Origin: Actinomycetota bacterium
Lineage (GTDB): Bacteria; Actinomycetota; CADDZG01; WHSQ01
NCBI GenBank assembly: GCA_013694625.1
Contig: JACDCD010000028.1
Location: forward strand, 1 to 32,697
DNA: 32,697 nucleotides
Reading direction: 5' to 3'
Under the pieces are notes generated by a model. The model was not told the DNA's origin and did not search any database. It saw only the letters and a list, made by a program, of their open reading frames with translations. Made by a program: the position numbers and the translations under genes. Shown here one piece after another: positions 22,065-31,391 of this stretch (position 1 is its first letter; each line of letters begins with the position of its first letter).

Positions 22065-23186
22065 TCAGTCGGTGGCGCGCCGCCCGCCCGGGCCCGAGAC
22101 GGCCGCCGATCCGGTTGCCGCGGCACCACCCTCGCCCGCCCGCTGTTGGTGGAAGCTCGCCCTGGGATCGCGCGCCGAGGCCTTGCCCGCGTAGAAAGTG
22201 GCGAACCGGATCCCCAGTGCTCCCGCCGTTCCGCATGCGCCGCTCGCTAAGCGGAGGGCGCGTCCGTGGCGCGGCCACAGGTTGAGGGCCAGGCTCGCCA
22301 CCGTAAAGACCTTCGAGGCCCGCCACAGTCCGCCCGACACACCCTCTCTGTAGGGCCGGCCGACCTGCTTCACCTCCGAGACGTCGCGCTCGACGGCGGC
22401 GGTCGCGACCAGCTCGGCCACCTGACCCGCCACCTCGAAGCGCCTAACGATCCTCTCCTCGGTATCGTTCAGGTCGGCAAGACCGAGCAGCGACCCGGCG
22501 GCTGACATCGCCGAGCCGATGAACAGCCACGGCAGCGACCGCCTCGACGCCTGCCACACCGGCACGGCGGTGTTTGTCAGGAGCACGGCCGTATACCCCG
22601 CCAGGGGCATTCCGAGAAATCCGGCCACTTTACCGAGAAGGTTCCCGAGGTGGCCCGGCAGCCCGCCTGCGTGCGGCAGGACGGCCGAAGCGGCAAACAC
22701 TGGGGTAGCAGCGGCGAGGGTCCACGATCCAACGCTCATGGCGGAAGTCGGCCTGAACACCCTCAGCATGTTGAGAAAGCGCTCCGGCCGGCCGAGGTCG
22801 TATATCAGCAACGCTGTGCCGATCCCCCCGCCGGCCGCCCCGATGCGCCTTGCCTTGCGCACCAGACCGTCCGTCTCACCCCGCGTCAGCGATTCCGCCA
22901 CTTCGGCGAGCAGTGAGGCGGCGCCGGCCGTCCCACCCACGTAGAAGTATGCAGGGACGGCCCAGATCCACACCGGCTCCTTCAGAACCGGGCGGTCATA
23001 GTAGGTCGCGTCGGCTCCAGAGGAGGTGGCACTAGGCAATCTGTCCCATACGCCGACCGCCTGGAGAGCCTCGGGGGCCTCGCCCCCGGCCCGTTGCCCC
23101 GACCCTTCGCCCGACAGGTCGGCGCGCCGGAGATCGATGTGACGCGCCTCGGCCCCGGCGTCCCGCTCGTCCCGGCCCGGACTCAT
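22065..23186 (-). CDS. NrfD/PsrC-type membrane subunit of formate dehydrogenase
   Basis: This integral membrane subunit of the NrfD/polysulfide reductase C family passes electrons from the iron-sulfur subunit to quinone. It has 373 aa with about eight hydrophobic helices; WIWAVPAYFYVGGTAGA is the typical first helix and IYDLGRPERFLNM the conserved loop. A hydrophilic N-terminal extension of about 65 residues before the first helix (residues 1-65) is unusual. The ATG at 23186 overlaps the beta-subunit stop (ATGA), so an 84-base longer frame is rejected. This type of anchor replaces the diheme cytochrome b (FdnI) of E. coli enzymes. It is the last gene of the respiratory block. Confidence 0.85.
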   Translation of the reverse strand: MSPGRDERDAGAEARHIDLRRADLSGEGSGQRAGGEAPEALQAVGVWDRLPSATSSGADATYYDRPVLKEPVWIWAVPAYFYVGGTAGAASLLAEVAESLTRGETDGLVRKARRIGAAGGGIGTALLIYDLGRPERFLNMLRVFRPTSAMSVGSWTLAAATPVFAASAVLPHAGGLPGHLGNLLGKVAGFLGMPLAGYTAVLLTNTAVPVWQASRRSLPWLFIGSAMSAAGSLLGLADLNDTEERIVRRFEVAGQVAELVATAAVERDVSEVKQVGRPYREGVSGGLWRASKVFTVASLALNLWPRHGRALRLASGACGTAGALGIRFATFYAGKASARDPRASFHQQRAGEGGAAATGSAAVSGPGGRRATD

Positions 23187-23983
23187 GGGCGCGCGCCGGT
23201 CCTGCTCGTCAGCACGGCTCCGAATGCCGCCACCGCCATACCCAGCGCGGCCGCCGCCATGGAGCGCCATGCCTCTCCCGCCTCCATCGCGGGTGCAATC
23301 GGATCCGGAGGCAGGTTGTAGACCTCCGGCTTGTCGACCAGCAGGAAGAACGCGTTGAGTCCGCCGGTGCCCGGCTGGTTGCCGGCGTCAGCGCCGTACA
23401 GGTAAGCCTCGGTCATGCCGCGTGAATGCAGTTGCTCAACGCGCTTCTCGGCCTGGGCTTGCAGATCGTTGAGCTCGCCGAAGACGATGGACTCCGTTGG
23501 ACACGCCTGGGCGCACGCGGGAGTCATGCCGTCCTGCAACCGGTCGTAGCACAACGTGCACTTCCACGCCCTCCCGTCCTCCTCCCGGCGGTCGATAACT
23601 CCGAACGGGCAGCCAGAGATGCAGTACCCACATCCGTTGCAGATGTCGGGCTGGACGTAAACGCTGTCGAATTCGGTACGCACGATCGCACCCGTGGGGC
23701 ATGCTTCGAGACAACCTGCCCGCTTGCAGTGCTTGCACACATCCGACATCATGAGCCACGACAAATTTCCCATCCCCGTGACCTGTCCGCCAAGTGGCGC
23801 CGGCCGTTCAACGAACGCCACGTGTCGCCAGGTCGATGCACCGACATCGATTGTGTTGTCCAACGACATGCCGGTGAAGAACAGACCGTCGTCCGGTAGT
23901 TGATTCCACTGCTTGCACGCCACCTCGCAGGCCTTGCATCCGATGCATACGGTGGTATCGGTGAAGAACCCTTTCGGACTCAT
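23183..23983 (-). CDS. Formate dehydrogenase beta (iron-sulfur) subunit
   Basis: This electron-transfer subunit is 266 aa and carries four [4Fe-4S] clusters. The first ligand set is C13, C16, C19 and C23 (CIGCKACEVAC). Further sets are in CKHCKRAGCLEAC, CNGCGYCISGC and CTLCYDRL...CAQAC. A hydrophobic helix near the C-terminus (AAAALGMAVAAFGAVL) resembles the anchor helix of FdnH/FdoH. The ATG overlaps the alpha-subunit stop by 4 bases. No Tat or Sec signal is present. It links the molybdenum or tungsten site of the alpha subunit to the NrfD-type quinone site. Confidence 0.9.
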   Translation of the reverse strand: MSPKGFFTDTTVCIGCKACEVACKQWNQLPDDGLFFTGMSLDNTIDVGASTWRHVAFVERPAPLGGQVTGMGNLSWLMMSDVCKHCKRAGCLEACPTGAIVRTEFDSVYVQPDICNGCGYCISGCPFGVIDRREEDGRAWKCTLCYDRLQDGMTPACAQACPTESIVFGELNDLQAQAEKRVEQLHSRGMTEAYLYGADAGNQPGTGGLNAFFLLVDKPEVYNLPPDPIAPAMEAGEAWRSMAAAALGMAVAAFGAVLTSRTGARP

Positions 23984-26900
23984 GAATGGGTCCTGCCCTC
24001 TGTGGCCTCACCGTTCTTGTGCCCGTGCGAAGCATCCGCAGAGCCGCGCGCGCCCGGCAGATCGCGCTCGGTCGCGTCCTCTTCGATTCGCGCCACCAGG
24101 TCACCGCTGGTGACGACCCGTCTTCCCCTGCTCCTTCGGCCCGCGACGATGTCGGCAGTAAGGGCTTTGGATTCCTGAATCGAGACATTGGGATCGCCAA
24201 CGAAGCCAATCAATTCATTCACGGTGTCGCCGGTCGAGAGGCCTTTGCTTCCCCAGTGATAGGGCAGGCCGATCTGGTGAACCGTGCGGCCCTTGAGACG
24301 CAGGGACCTGAGCCTTTCGGTCACCAGCACGCGTGCTTCGATCTCGCCTCGAGCGGTCGTTATGGTCGCCCAGCCCCCATTGCTCAAACCTCTTTCCCGC
24401 GCAAGCTCCGGCGATACCTCACAGAACATCTCGGGCTGCAGCTCTGCGAGCCACGCCACCCACCGCGACATGGCACCAGCGGTGTGGTGCTCGGTCAGCC
24501 GGTAGGTCGTGACAACAAATGGAAAGCGGGGGTCGTCGTGGGCTTTGTGGAAGGGGTTGTCCCGCCGTTTCCATTCCATGCGCGCCGGATTGCACTGTTG
24601 TTTGTACAACGGGTTCGCAACGACCGATTCCTGAGGCTCGTAGTGCGTCGGCAATGGTCCATCGAGCAGGCCGTTGGGCGCGTAGAGCCACCCCTTGCCA
24701 TCACCCTGCATGATGAACGGGTCGATTCCGGACAGCGCGTCCACACCCTGCGCCTTCGCCCCCGGCCGGTAGGAAGGTGGGCGTCCCGCCACGAAATCGA
24801 CCTGATCCAGCCCCTCCCACACCCCTCTGTCATCGTTCCACCACACCAGCTTCTTCCGCTCGGACCATGGCCTGCCGGCAGGGTCGGCCGAGGCGCGGTT
24901 GTAGAGGATCCGGCGGTTCGCCGGCCAGGCCCAGCCCCACTCGGGGGCAACCCAGGTCTGTTCGCGCCCTGCCTTGCGGCGCGCGGCCTGGTTGACCCGG
25001 TCCTTGTACGACCCCGAATAGATCCAACAACCGCACGCCGTCGTGCCGTCATCCGCGAGCTCGAGAAAGCCTCCGAGGGCCTCGCCGTCGGTCATCGTGT
25101 AGCCACTGATCTCGGCGAGGACCGCCTCTGCGCCGGGCTCGTCGTGTTCGCCTTCGGTTGGGTAGTCCCAGGTCAGGTCCCGAATCGCGCGGTCCTTGGG
25201 ATCCGCTGAATCGGCATAGAGCCGTTTGAGCCGCCGGCCCAGGTGATACATGAAATGCAGCTCGCTGCGCGCATCGCCCGGAGGCTGCACGGCGGTGTGA
25301 TGCCATTGCAACAGGCGCTGCGTGTTGGTGAAGCTGCCTTCCTTCTCGGTATGCGCTGCACAGGGAAAGAAGAACACCTCCGTCTTGATGTCCTGCGTCC
25401 TGATCTCTCCCCGTTTGATCTCGGGGGCGTCCTGCCAGAAGTCCGCCGTCTCGGTAACTGCGAAGTCGCGCACCACGAGCCAGTCGAGCTCCCTGAGGCC
25501 CTTTCGATGCAGGGCCCCGTGCATCGAACCTACTGTCGGGTTTTCTCCCATCACGAAATAGCCCTTCAGCTTCCCATCGGCCATTTCGGCGACCGTGCTC
25601 ATATGCGAGTGATCGCCGGTCAGGCGCGGTAGATAGTCGTAGCAATAGTCGTTGTTCTCATTGGCAGCAACGCCGTACCACGCCTTCAGCAACGACACGA
25701 AATACTTGGGAAGGTTGCTCCACCATCCGGTTGGCGCCGTGTTGCCATCGATGTAGCTCGGCAGATCCGGATGCGGTCCGGCCTTGGGCATCGGCATATA
25801 GCCGGGCAGGAGGTTGTACAGGGTGGGGATGTCCGTTGAACCTTGGATTGAGGCGTGTCCCCGTAGCGCAAGTATCCCGCCCCCCGGTCTGCCTATGTTG
25901 CCCAGGAGCAGTTGAACAATGCTCGCGGCGCGGATGTACTGCGCACCCACCGAATGCTGTGTCCAGCCCACGGCATAGCAAATCGCCGAGGTCCTCTCCC
26001 GCCCCGAGTTGTCGCACAGAGTCTTGGCCACGGCAAGGAATTGATCCTCCGGTATCCCGCAGGTGGCATCCACCATTTCCGGCGTGTAACGCGAGTAGTG
26101 GCGCTTGAGGATCTGAAACACGCAGCGAGGGTCTTGAAGGCTCTCATCCTGCCGTTCATTCGCCCGTTCGGTCTTCCGCTCCCCGGCCGCTCCGAAACGC
26201 CCACTCCCCCCGGGCATGGGGGACACGTCGAAGCCCTCGTACTGCCACGAGTCGACGTCGTATCCCCCGTCGTCGGGATTCCAGCCGCTGAAGAACCCAT
26301 GGAGATCCTCTGTGTCCTGGAATTCCTCGGACACTATCTTCGAGGCGTTGGTGTAGTTGACGACGTACTCCGGAAAGTAGCGGTCGGTGGAGATTATGTA
26401 GTTGATCAGACCGCCCAGGAAGGCGATATCGCTGCCCGCCCGTATCGGCACGTGAATGTCCGCCACTGCGCTGGTACGGGTAAAGCGAGGATCGATGTGA
26501 ATGAGCTTTGCACCGCGCCTCTTGGCCTCCATCGGCCAGTGGAACCCGACGGGATGGCACTCCGCCATGTTTGACCCGATGATGACGACGCAGTCAGAGT
26601 TCTGTAGATCCTGCTGGAAAGTTGTGGCCCCTCCCCGGCCGAACGAGGTCCCCAGACCGGGGACGGTGGACGAGTGTCATATGCGAGCCTGATTCTCGAT
26701 CTGGATCGCGCCCAGAGCGGTGAACAGTTTCTTGATCAGGTAGTTCTCTTCGTTGTCGAGCGTCGCGCCCCCCAGATGGGCGATGCCCATCGTGCGGTTC
26801 AGCGGCGTCCCGTCCTCTGTGGCCGCCTCCCAGGTGGAGTCGCGCACCGACTTCACGCGGGCGGCGATCATGTCCATGGCTTCCTCGAGGGGGATGGTCT

Positions 26901-27255
26901 TCCACTCGGTGCCGTGCGGGGCGCGGTAGAGAACGTTGTGAAGCCGATGGGATCCGGTCACAAGCCCGAACGTTGCGGCGCCCTTCGGGCAAAGCCGCCC
27001 CTCTGAGATCGGCGAATCGGGATCACCCTCTATATCGGTGATCTTGTCGCCGATCGTGTAGACGAGCTGCCCGCATCCGACGGCGCAGTAGGGGCACACT
27101 GACTTGGTGACACCATCGGCCTGTCTGATGCGCGGAGCGAGCTCCTTGGTCCGGGTCGAATAAGCCGTCTCGCCCAGAGCGAACAGATCCTTGTGCTTCA
27201 ACTGCTTCAAGACCGGCCATCCGGTCGCCGATCTGACCATGTCCCGCATCCCCAC
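23980..27255 (-). CDS. Formate dehydrogenase alpha subunit, selenocysteine-containing
   Basis: This is the catalytic molybdopterin (Mo or W) subunit that oxidises formate to CO2, 1091 aa including one selenocysteine. A [4Fe-4S] site is formed by C54, C57, C61 and C89. The frame then meets TGA at 26679-26677 (residue 193) within QARI-U-HSSTV, the exact position of the Sec/Cys ligand of the metal. Reading continues in frame through GTSFGRG and AECHPVGFHW to the C-terminal dinucleotide-binding domain. A SECIS hairpin follows the TGA. The GTG at 27255 has AGAGGAGG 7 bases upstream; a longer frame to 27300 and an ATG at 27249 are less likely. No twin-arginine signal is present, so a cytoplasmic site is inferred. 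The beta subunit overlaps by 4 bases. Confidence 0.93.
26648..26664 (-). promoter_or_regulatory. SECIS element for selenocysteine insertion
   Basis: On the minus strand GTCCCC-GGTCT-GGGGAC forms a perfect 6-bp stem with a GGTCT loop. The stem begins 12 bases after the in-frame TGA (26679-26677). The bacterial SelB recognition hairpin has a GGUC-containing loop at such a distance. The hairpin is inside the coding sequence and encodes VPGLGT, so its conservation serves both roles. Confidence 0.88.
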
Positions 27256-27284
27256 AGTCGAACCTCCTCTAAACCGCCCGAAAG

Positions 27285-27311
27285 GGTGGTGCATGTACAT
27301 TATTCACCACC
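27285..27311. promoter_or_regulatory. Inverted repeat upstream of formate dehydrogenase
   Basis: GGTGGTG (27285-27291) and CACCACC (27305-27311) flank a 13-base centre containing the palindrome ATGTACAT. It lies 30 bases upstream of the preferred alpha-subunit GTG, in the 110-bp gap after qcrB, the largest gap in the minus-strand respiratory block. An operator or promoter-proximal control site is likely. On the minus strand it contains GTGAATAATG, also present in the inverted repeat at 14758-14804. Confidence 0.45.
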
Positions 27312-27365
27312 GGTTCGATTGGGCCGCTTCCGTTTGCTCTATGAGGCATTTGCAATCGAATCGTC

Positions 27366-28832
27366 TCACCCACGTGGCGCGTGGGCATCCTCGGCCGGCG
27401 CGCCCAGCCCGTTACCTGCGGGACCATCGCCCGCATGGCCGTCTCCTGTGTGAGCCTTCCCTTCGTGGACCCGTGAGCCGTGGCCGTCGGCGGAGGCTCC
27501 GTTGGTGAGGGCGGCAAGAGGCATCTCGGAGAGGTGCCCGGCGCCGCTTGCGGTGAGGGCCTTCATGAGACGGTAGGTCCCCCAACCGACCAGAGGGGGC
27601 ATGATCAATATCAGGATCCGGAAGACCAGGGTGATCCCGAAGATGGACGCGCCGAGCCACTTGGCGATCAAGTCGTTGCTGGCTGCAACGAACATGACCG
27701 TATAGAAGGTAAGGGTTGTTGCCCCGAGGGCGGTCCTCACGGGGTGGTCGCGAGGGCGGTCCAACAGGTGATGCGCCTCCTTGTCGTGAGCGAAGTGTTG
27801 CTCCAAGAAGGGCCACGCCAACAGCAGTGTGAAGGTCACGCCCGGAAGCAGGACCGCGGGAAAGAAGGGGTTGGGTATCTCGTAGCCGAACAACCGCACG
27901 TCGAATGCGGGGACCAGGCGGAGGGCGCCTTCAACCCACCCCAGGTACCAGTCCGGCTGCGCCGGCGAAGTTACCTGCTGCGGCTCGAACGGGCCATAGA
28001 GCCACACCGGATTTATCTGAGCGAGTCCGCCCATTACGCATAACACCGCCGACACAGCGAAGAAGAGCCCCACGGACTTGGCTGCGTAGGAAGGCCATAG
28101 TCGCGAGCCGACAACGTTGCCCTCGGTCCTGCCGGGCTCCCGGAACTGCGTGTGCTTCTGACGCCACACCACAGCAAGGTGAACGGTAAGCAGGCCGATG
28201 ATCAGCGCCGGCACGATCATGATATGGACGACGAACAGGCGCCCGATGATCTCGTCGGCCGGAAACTCCCCTCCGAAAAGCAGAAAAGCCATCCAGGTGC
28301 CGACCAGAGGCACCGAGAGCGCAATCGAATACGCAATGCGCAGGCCGGTCCCCGACAGCAGATCATCGGGGAGCGAGTAGCCGCTGAATCCGTTGAAGAT
28401 CGCCAATATCAAGAGCAGGACCCCGATGATCCAGTTGATCTCGCGCGGCCGGCGGAACGCGCCCGTGAAGAACACGCGGCAGAGGTGAACCACGATCGAA
28501 CCGATGAACACCAGCGCCGCCCAGTGGTGTATCTGGCGCATGACCAGGCCGGCGCGCACATCGAAGCTTAGCTCCAGCACCGAACGGTACGCGTCGGACA
28601 CCTCTACTCCGTTGAGTGGTTCGTAGGCTCCGCGATAGACCGAGTGGCTGGTGCTGGCGTCGAAGAAGAACGTAAGGAAGGTTCCGGTGAGCAAGAGGAC
28701 TATGAACGAGTAGAGAGCGATCTCTCCGATCATGAACGACCAGTGATCGGGAAACACCTTGGTCAGGGCTTTCTGCACGAAGGCGGAGGTGCCGAGCCTG
28801 GTGTCGAACCAACCAGCCGTTTGTCTAAGCAC
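27366..28832 (-). CDS. qcrB: Cytochrome bc1 complex cytochrome b subunit
   Basis: This is the quinol-oxidising cytochrome b, 488 aa, with eight hydrophobic helices in one polypeptide. Haem ligands are H102 and H116 in one helix and H203 and H218 in another; the second pair is 15 apart, as in b6f-type and actinobacterial proteins. The Qo-site motif is PDWY at 292-295. A hydrophilic Gly/His-rich tail of about 50 residues follows the last helix. The start is GTG and overlaps the qcrA stop by 8 bases. It passes electrons via QcrA and QcrC to the aa3 oxidase encoded upstream in the same transcript direction. Confidence 0.93.
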   Translation of the reverse strand: MLRQTAGWFDTRLGTSAFVQKALTKVFPDHWSFMIGEIALYSFIVLLLTGTFLTFFFDASTSHSVYRGAYEPLNGVEVSDAYRSVLELSFDVRAGLVMRQIHHWAALVFIGSIVVHLCRVFFTGAFRRPREINWIIGVLLLILAIFNGFSGYSLPDDLLSGTGLRIAYSIALSVPLVGTWMAFLLFGGEFPADEIIGRLFVVHIMIVPALIIGLLTVHLAVVWRQKHTQFREPGRTEGNVVGSRLWPSYAAKSVGLFFAVSAVLCVMGGLAQINPVWLYGPFEPQQVTSPAQPDWYLGWVEGALRLVPAFDVRLFGYEIPNPFFPAVLLPGVTFTLLLAWPFLEQHFAHDKEAHHLLDRPRDHPVRTALGATTLTFYTVMFVAASNDLIAKWLGASIFGITLVFRILILIMPPLVGWGTYRLMKALTASGAGHLSEMPLAALTNGASADGHGSRVHEGKAHTGDGHAGDGPAGNGLGAPAEDAHAPRG

Positions 28833-29685
28833 GTGGGCGACTCCAGTATCCGGGACCGATGGGCTCAGAATAGTCGCCGCCGGCGGCGATGTAGCCCTCG
28901 GTGTCTATTCGAAGCGGCAACTGAGGTAGTGGACGCGTGGCGGGCCCGGCGATCGGAGCGGCTGCTTCCAGGACGTCGAAGATGGACTGATGGCAGGGAC
29001 AGAAGAGACGGTGATCGGCCGGCTGATAGAGGCCGACGGGGCAGCCCGCGTGGGTGCATACCTTGGAGAAGGCCACGAAGTCCTCCGGCGCCCAGCCCTC
29101 CCGGTCCGAGGTGACCGGCCGGTAGGTCCCCGGCGAAAGGTGGATGAGCAGCGTCTGTGCATCGGCCGCGTCCGGGTGCCCGTCGGGAAAAACGGTGAGC
29201 ACGCCCCCGATGGCGAGTTCCTCGGGCCGCACGGGCTCTCCGTCGATCGTCACCGCCCGGATGCCGTCGGCCCAGGGGGTGACCACCAGAGATGTGCCGG
29301 GCGCCGAACCCAGCGAGCGGATGGGAAACAGCGCAGCCAATCCGAGCGCGCCCAGAGCGGCTCCGAGAGCCTTGCCGAGGAAGCTCCGCCGCTGAACCTC
29401 CTCTTCGCCCCGCTCGAACAGACGGACGGCTGCATCACTCTGGAGGGTCCCGCCCATCTCGGTATCGCGTTGCTCGACGTAACCTCCGCCGGGCATCAGA
29501 TCCTGGGCCCATCGCACCAGTCCCACGGCCAGACCCCCGAGCGCAACCCCCAGCAGCAGCCCTTCGAGCTGTGGCTGGCCCCCGAATGCGTAAACAACGG
29601 TAAGGCCGATCGACGATAGGGCGCTGAGGCCGAAAGCCAGCGCGACACCGCTGCCCGGCGGTGAGGTGCGCGGTCCTCTGCTCAC
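28825..29685 (-). CDS. qcrA: Cytochrome bc1 complex Rieske iron-sulfur subunit
   Basis: This 286-aa membrane-anchored Rieske protein has two hydrophobic segments near the N-terminus (about 12-35 and 41-60) and a third at about 101-122 preceded by RRSF. That three-helix arrangement is typical of actinobacterial QcrA. The [2Fe-2S] ligands are in C210-T-H-A-G-C and C229-P-C-H232; the extra cysteines form the usual disulfide. The cluster domain is extracytoplasmic. The GTG start lies 9 bases after the qcrC stop, and the stop lies within the qcrB start. Confidence 0.92.
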   Translation of the reverse strand: MSRGPRTSPPGSGVALAFGLSALSSIGLTVVYAFGGQPQLEGLLLGVALGGLAVGLVRWAQDLMPGGGYVEQRDTEMGGTLQSDAAVRLFERGEEEVQRRSFLGKALGAALGALGLAALFPIRSLGSAPGTSLVVTPWADGIRAVTIDGEPVRPEELAIGGVLTVFPDGHPDAADAQTLLIHLSPGTYRPVTSDREGWAPEDFVAFSKVCTHAGCPVGLYQPADHRLFCPCHQSIFDVLEAAAPIAGPATRPLPQLPLRIDTEGYIAAGGDYSEPIGPGYWSRPRA

Positions 29686-29694
29686 GTTGTCAGA

Positions 29695-30501
29695 TCACTC
29701 CTCGCCCACACGCGTCCCAATCAACCTGACGATCACGAGGGCTGCGCCAACCCCCACCAGCCAGCCGATCGCGCCCTCGGTGACGGGACCGACGTGACCC
29801 AGGGGCAGCCCACCTCGATCGTCCGGCCTCTGGAGATGGCTCAGGTACCTCACGATTGAGTTGACCTCCATGTCGGAGAAGGTCTCGCTTCCGAACACCG
29901 GCATCGTACCCGGCCCCACCTTCATCGCCTCTGCGGTCTGCACCGGTGTGGACCGAATGAGGGAGGGGGCGATGAGGGTCTCATCGAAGGGGTCGGGCCC
30001 CGCCGCCAGAGCTCCCCCGACTCCGGTCGTCGAGTGGCATGCCGCACAGTTCTCCTGATACAGCTCGAGTCCGAGGGCAAGGTCCCCCGCTTCGGAATCG
30101 ACCACGGGCACGGGAGGGCCCTCTCCCCCAAAAGCGCTCACGTAAGCCACGAGGTCCTCGATCTCGGCCGGATTGTAGGACGGGGGGGAAAGCCGGGTGG
30201 GTTCAGAGGGATCGTTGATCGGCATCCGCCCCGTCGAGAGCATGAAGTCGGTCATCGCCGCGCCGTTCGTGCCGCTGATGAGGTCGGGTCCCCGGCCGGT
30301 CCCCGAGCCGTCGGTCGCGTGGCACCATGCACAATCCCGCAGATAGAGCACGCGGCCACGTTCGGGGCCGTCGGCCACGGGCTCCTGAGAACGGTAGGGG
30401 CTCGTTAGGTTCGAGGTGTAGGCGCAACCTCCCAGTGCAACTGCTCCGAGTGCCGTGAGCACCTTGACGGCCCATCCAGCCCGGCCCTGGACGTGCCTCA
30501 C
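29695..30501 (-). CDS. qcrC: Diheme cytochrome c subunit of the bc1 complex
   Basis: This 268-aa membrane-bound diheme cytochrome c has two haem sites, C57-AW-C60-H61 and C152-AA-C155-H156, with likely methionine ligands in GRMPIND and GTMPVFG. The N-terminal hydrophobic segment ends in LGGC (C26), so a lipoprotein signal is likely. A second hydrophobic helix lies near the C-terminus. Fused diheme cytochrome c is a hallmark of the actinobacterial bc1-aa3 supercomplex, replacing soluble cytochrome c. The GTG start overlaps the ctaG stop (GTGA). Confidence 0.92.
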   Translation of the reverse strand: MRHVQGRAGWAVKVLTALGAVALGGCAYTSNLTSPYRSQEPVADGPERGRVLYLRDCAWCHATDGSGTGRGPDLISGTNGAAMTDFMLSTGRMPINDPSEPTRLSPPSYNPAEIEDLVAYVSAFGGEGPPVPVVDSEAGDLALGLELYQENCAACHSTTGVGGALAAGPDPFDETLIAPSLIRSTPVQTAEAMKVGPGTMPVFGSETFSDMEVNSIVRYLSHLQRPDDRGGLPLGHVGPVTEGAIGWLVGVGAALVIVRLIGTRVGEE

Positions 30502-31391
30502 GGACGTCGGCCGGCGGGCAGTAGCGCAACCTTGCGGGCGTCGGTTTCGGCCGCACCTTTATCCATGGCTCGCAACCATCTCGTAAAGAGAAGCGACATG
30601 CTGGCAAGATAGACGACTCCGGCGGGGATCCACATAATCACTCCGGCCAACTGCTGATCCTGAAGTGCGCTCAGGCCCCAGGCGCGGGCCCCGGCCGCAT
30701 GAACCGAATAGAGGGGCACCGAGGCGAAGGTCAGAAGTGCGCCCAGTCCACCGCTCTGCAGCGTGGTTACGAAGACGTATCCGAGCCGGGCGGGATAAGG
30801 CAGGCGCGGCCGGCCGAACGAGATGATCAAAGACCAGAACAGCAACGCGGTGAAAAAGAAACTCAGGTGCTCGACGGCGTGCAGCCCCTGAGAGCGCAGC
30901 GCTGCTTCGTACAGCGCCGGAAGGTGCCATGCCCACAGAGCGCCGACGTGAACGATCCACACCACCAGCGGGCCGGTTAGCACCGCCCAGAACGCCGAGG
31001 CCTTAGAGGTGCGCCCCAGAGCATGGAGATCGCGACGCAAGCTACGGGGCAAGGCCAGCGAGCACGGAAGGAACGGTGCGCCCAAGACCAGCAGCGGGGC
31101 CGCCACAAGCACAAGAATCAGATGCTGCACCATGTGAGCGGCGAACAGCGTGTGCCCCAGCGATGCAATCGGGGACACCAACGCAACCGCAAGGGCCACG
31201 AGGCCGGCGGAGAAGGCGAACACCTGCGCGGGCCCGACTCCACGCCCGCGGCCCTTGGTCCACAGACGGTGAACACCGTACCCGTAGGCCCACGCCGCCA
31301 ACAGCAACGAAACCAGCACCACCGGATCGAGGGTCCATGCAGCGACAACCCCTCCCGGCTCGATGGGGGGAGCGAGGGCGACCGGCCTCAC
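30498..31391 (-). CDS. ctaG: CtaG (caa3-type) cytochrome oxidase assembly protein
   Basis: This membrane protein has 297 aa with about seven hydrophobic helices and belongs to the CtaG_Caa3 family. Histidine motifs match the paralog at 3230-4066: AHMVQHLIL, LWAWHLPALYE, LHAVEHLSF and LQDQQLAGVIM. Being inside the oxidase operon, it is most likely the assembly factor of this aa3 oxidase. The open frame extends to 31493, but the GTG at 31391 overlaps the upstream stop (GTGA) and starts just before the first membrane-facing stretch, so it is preferred. Confidence 0.88.
   Translation of the reverse strand: MRPVALAPPIEPGGVVAAWTLDPVVLVSLLLAAWAYGYGVHRLWTKGRGRGVGPAQVFAFSAGLVALAVALVSPIASLGHTLFAAHMVQHLILVLVAAPLLVLGAPFLPCSLALPRSLRRDLHALGRTSKASAFWAVLTGPLVVWIVHVGALWAWHLPALYEAALRSQGLHAVEHLSFFFTALLFWSLIISFGRPRLPYPARLGYVFVTTLQSGGLGALLTFASVPLYSVHAAGARAWGLSALQDQQLAGVIMWIPAGVVYLASMSLLFTRWLRAMDKGAAETDARKVALLPAGRRP

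Noticed and set aside
26569-26679. Frameshift or nonsense mutation splitting the formate dehydrogenase gene
   Set aside because: Both halves are in the same frame, the TGA is at the known Sec position and a SECIS hairpin follows, so recoding explains it better.
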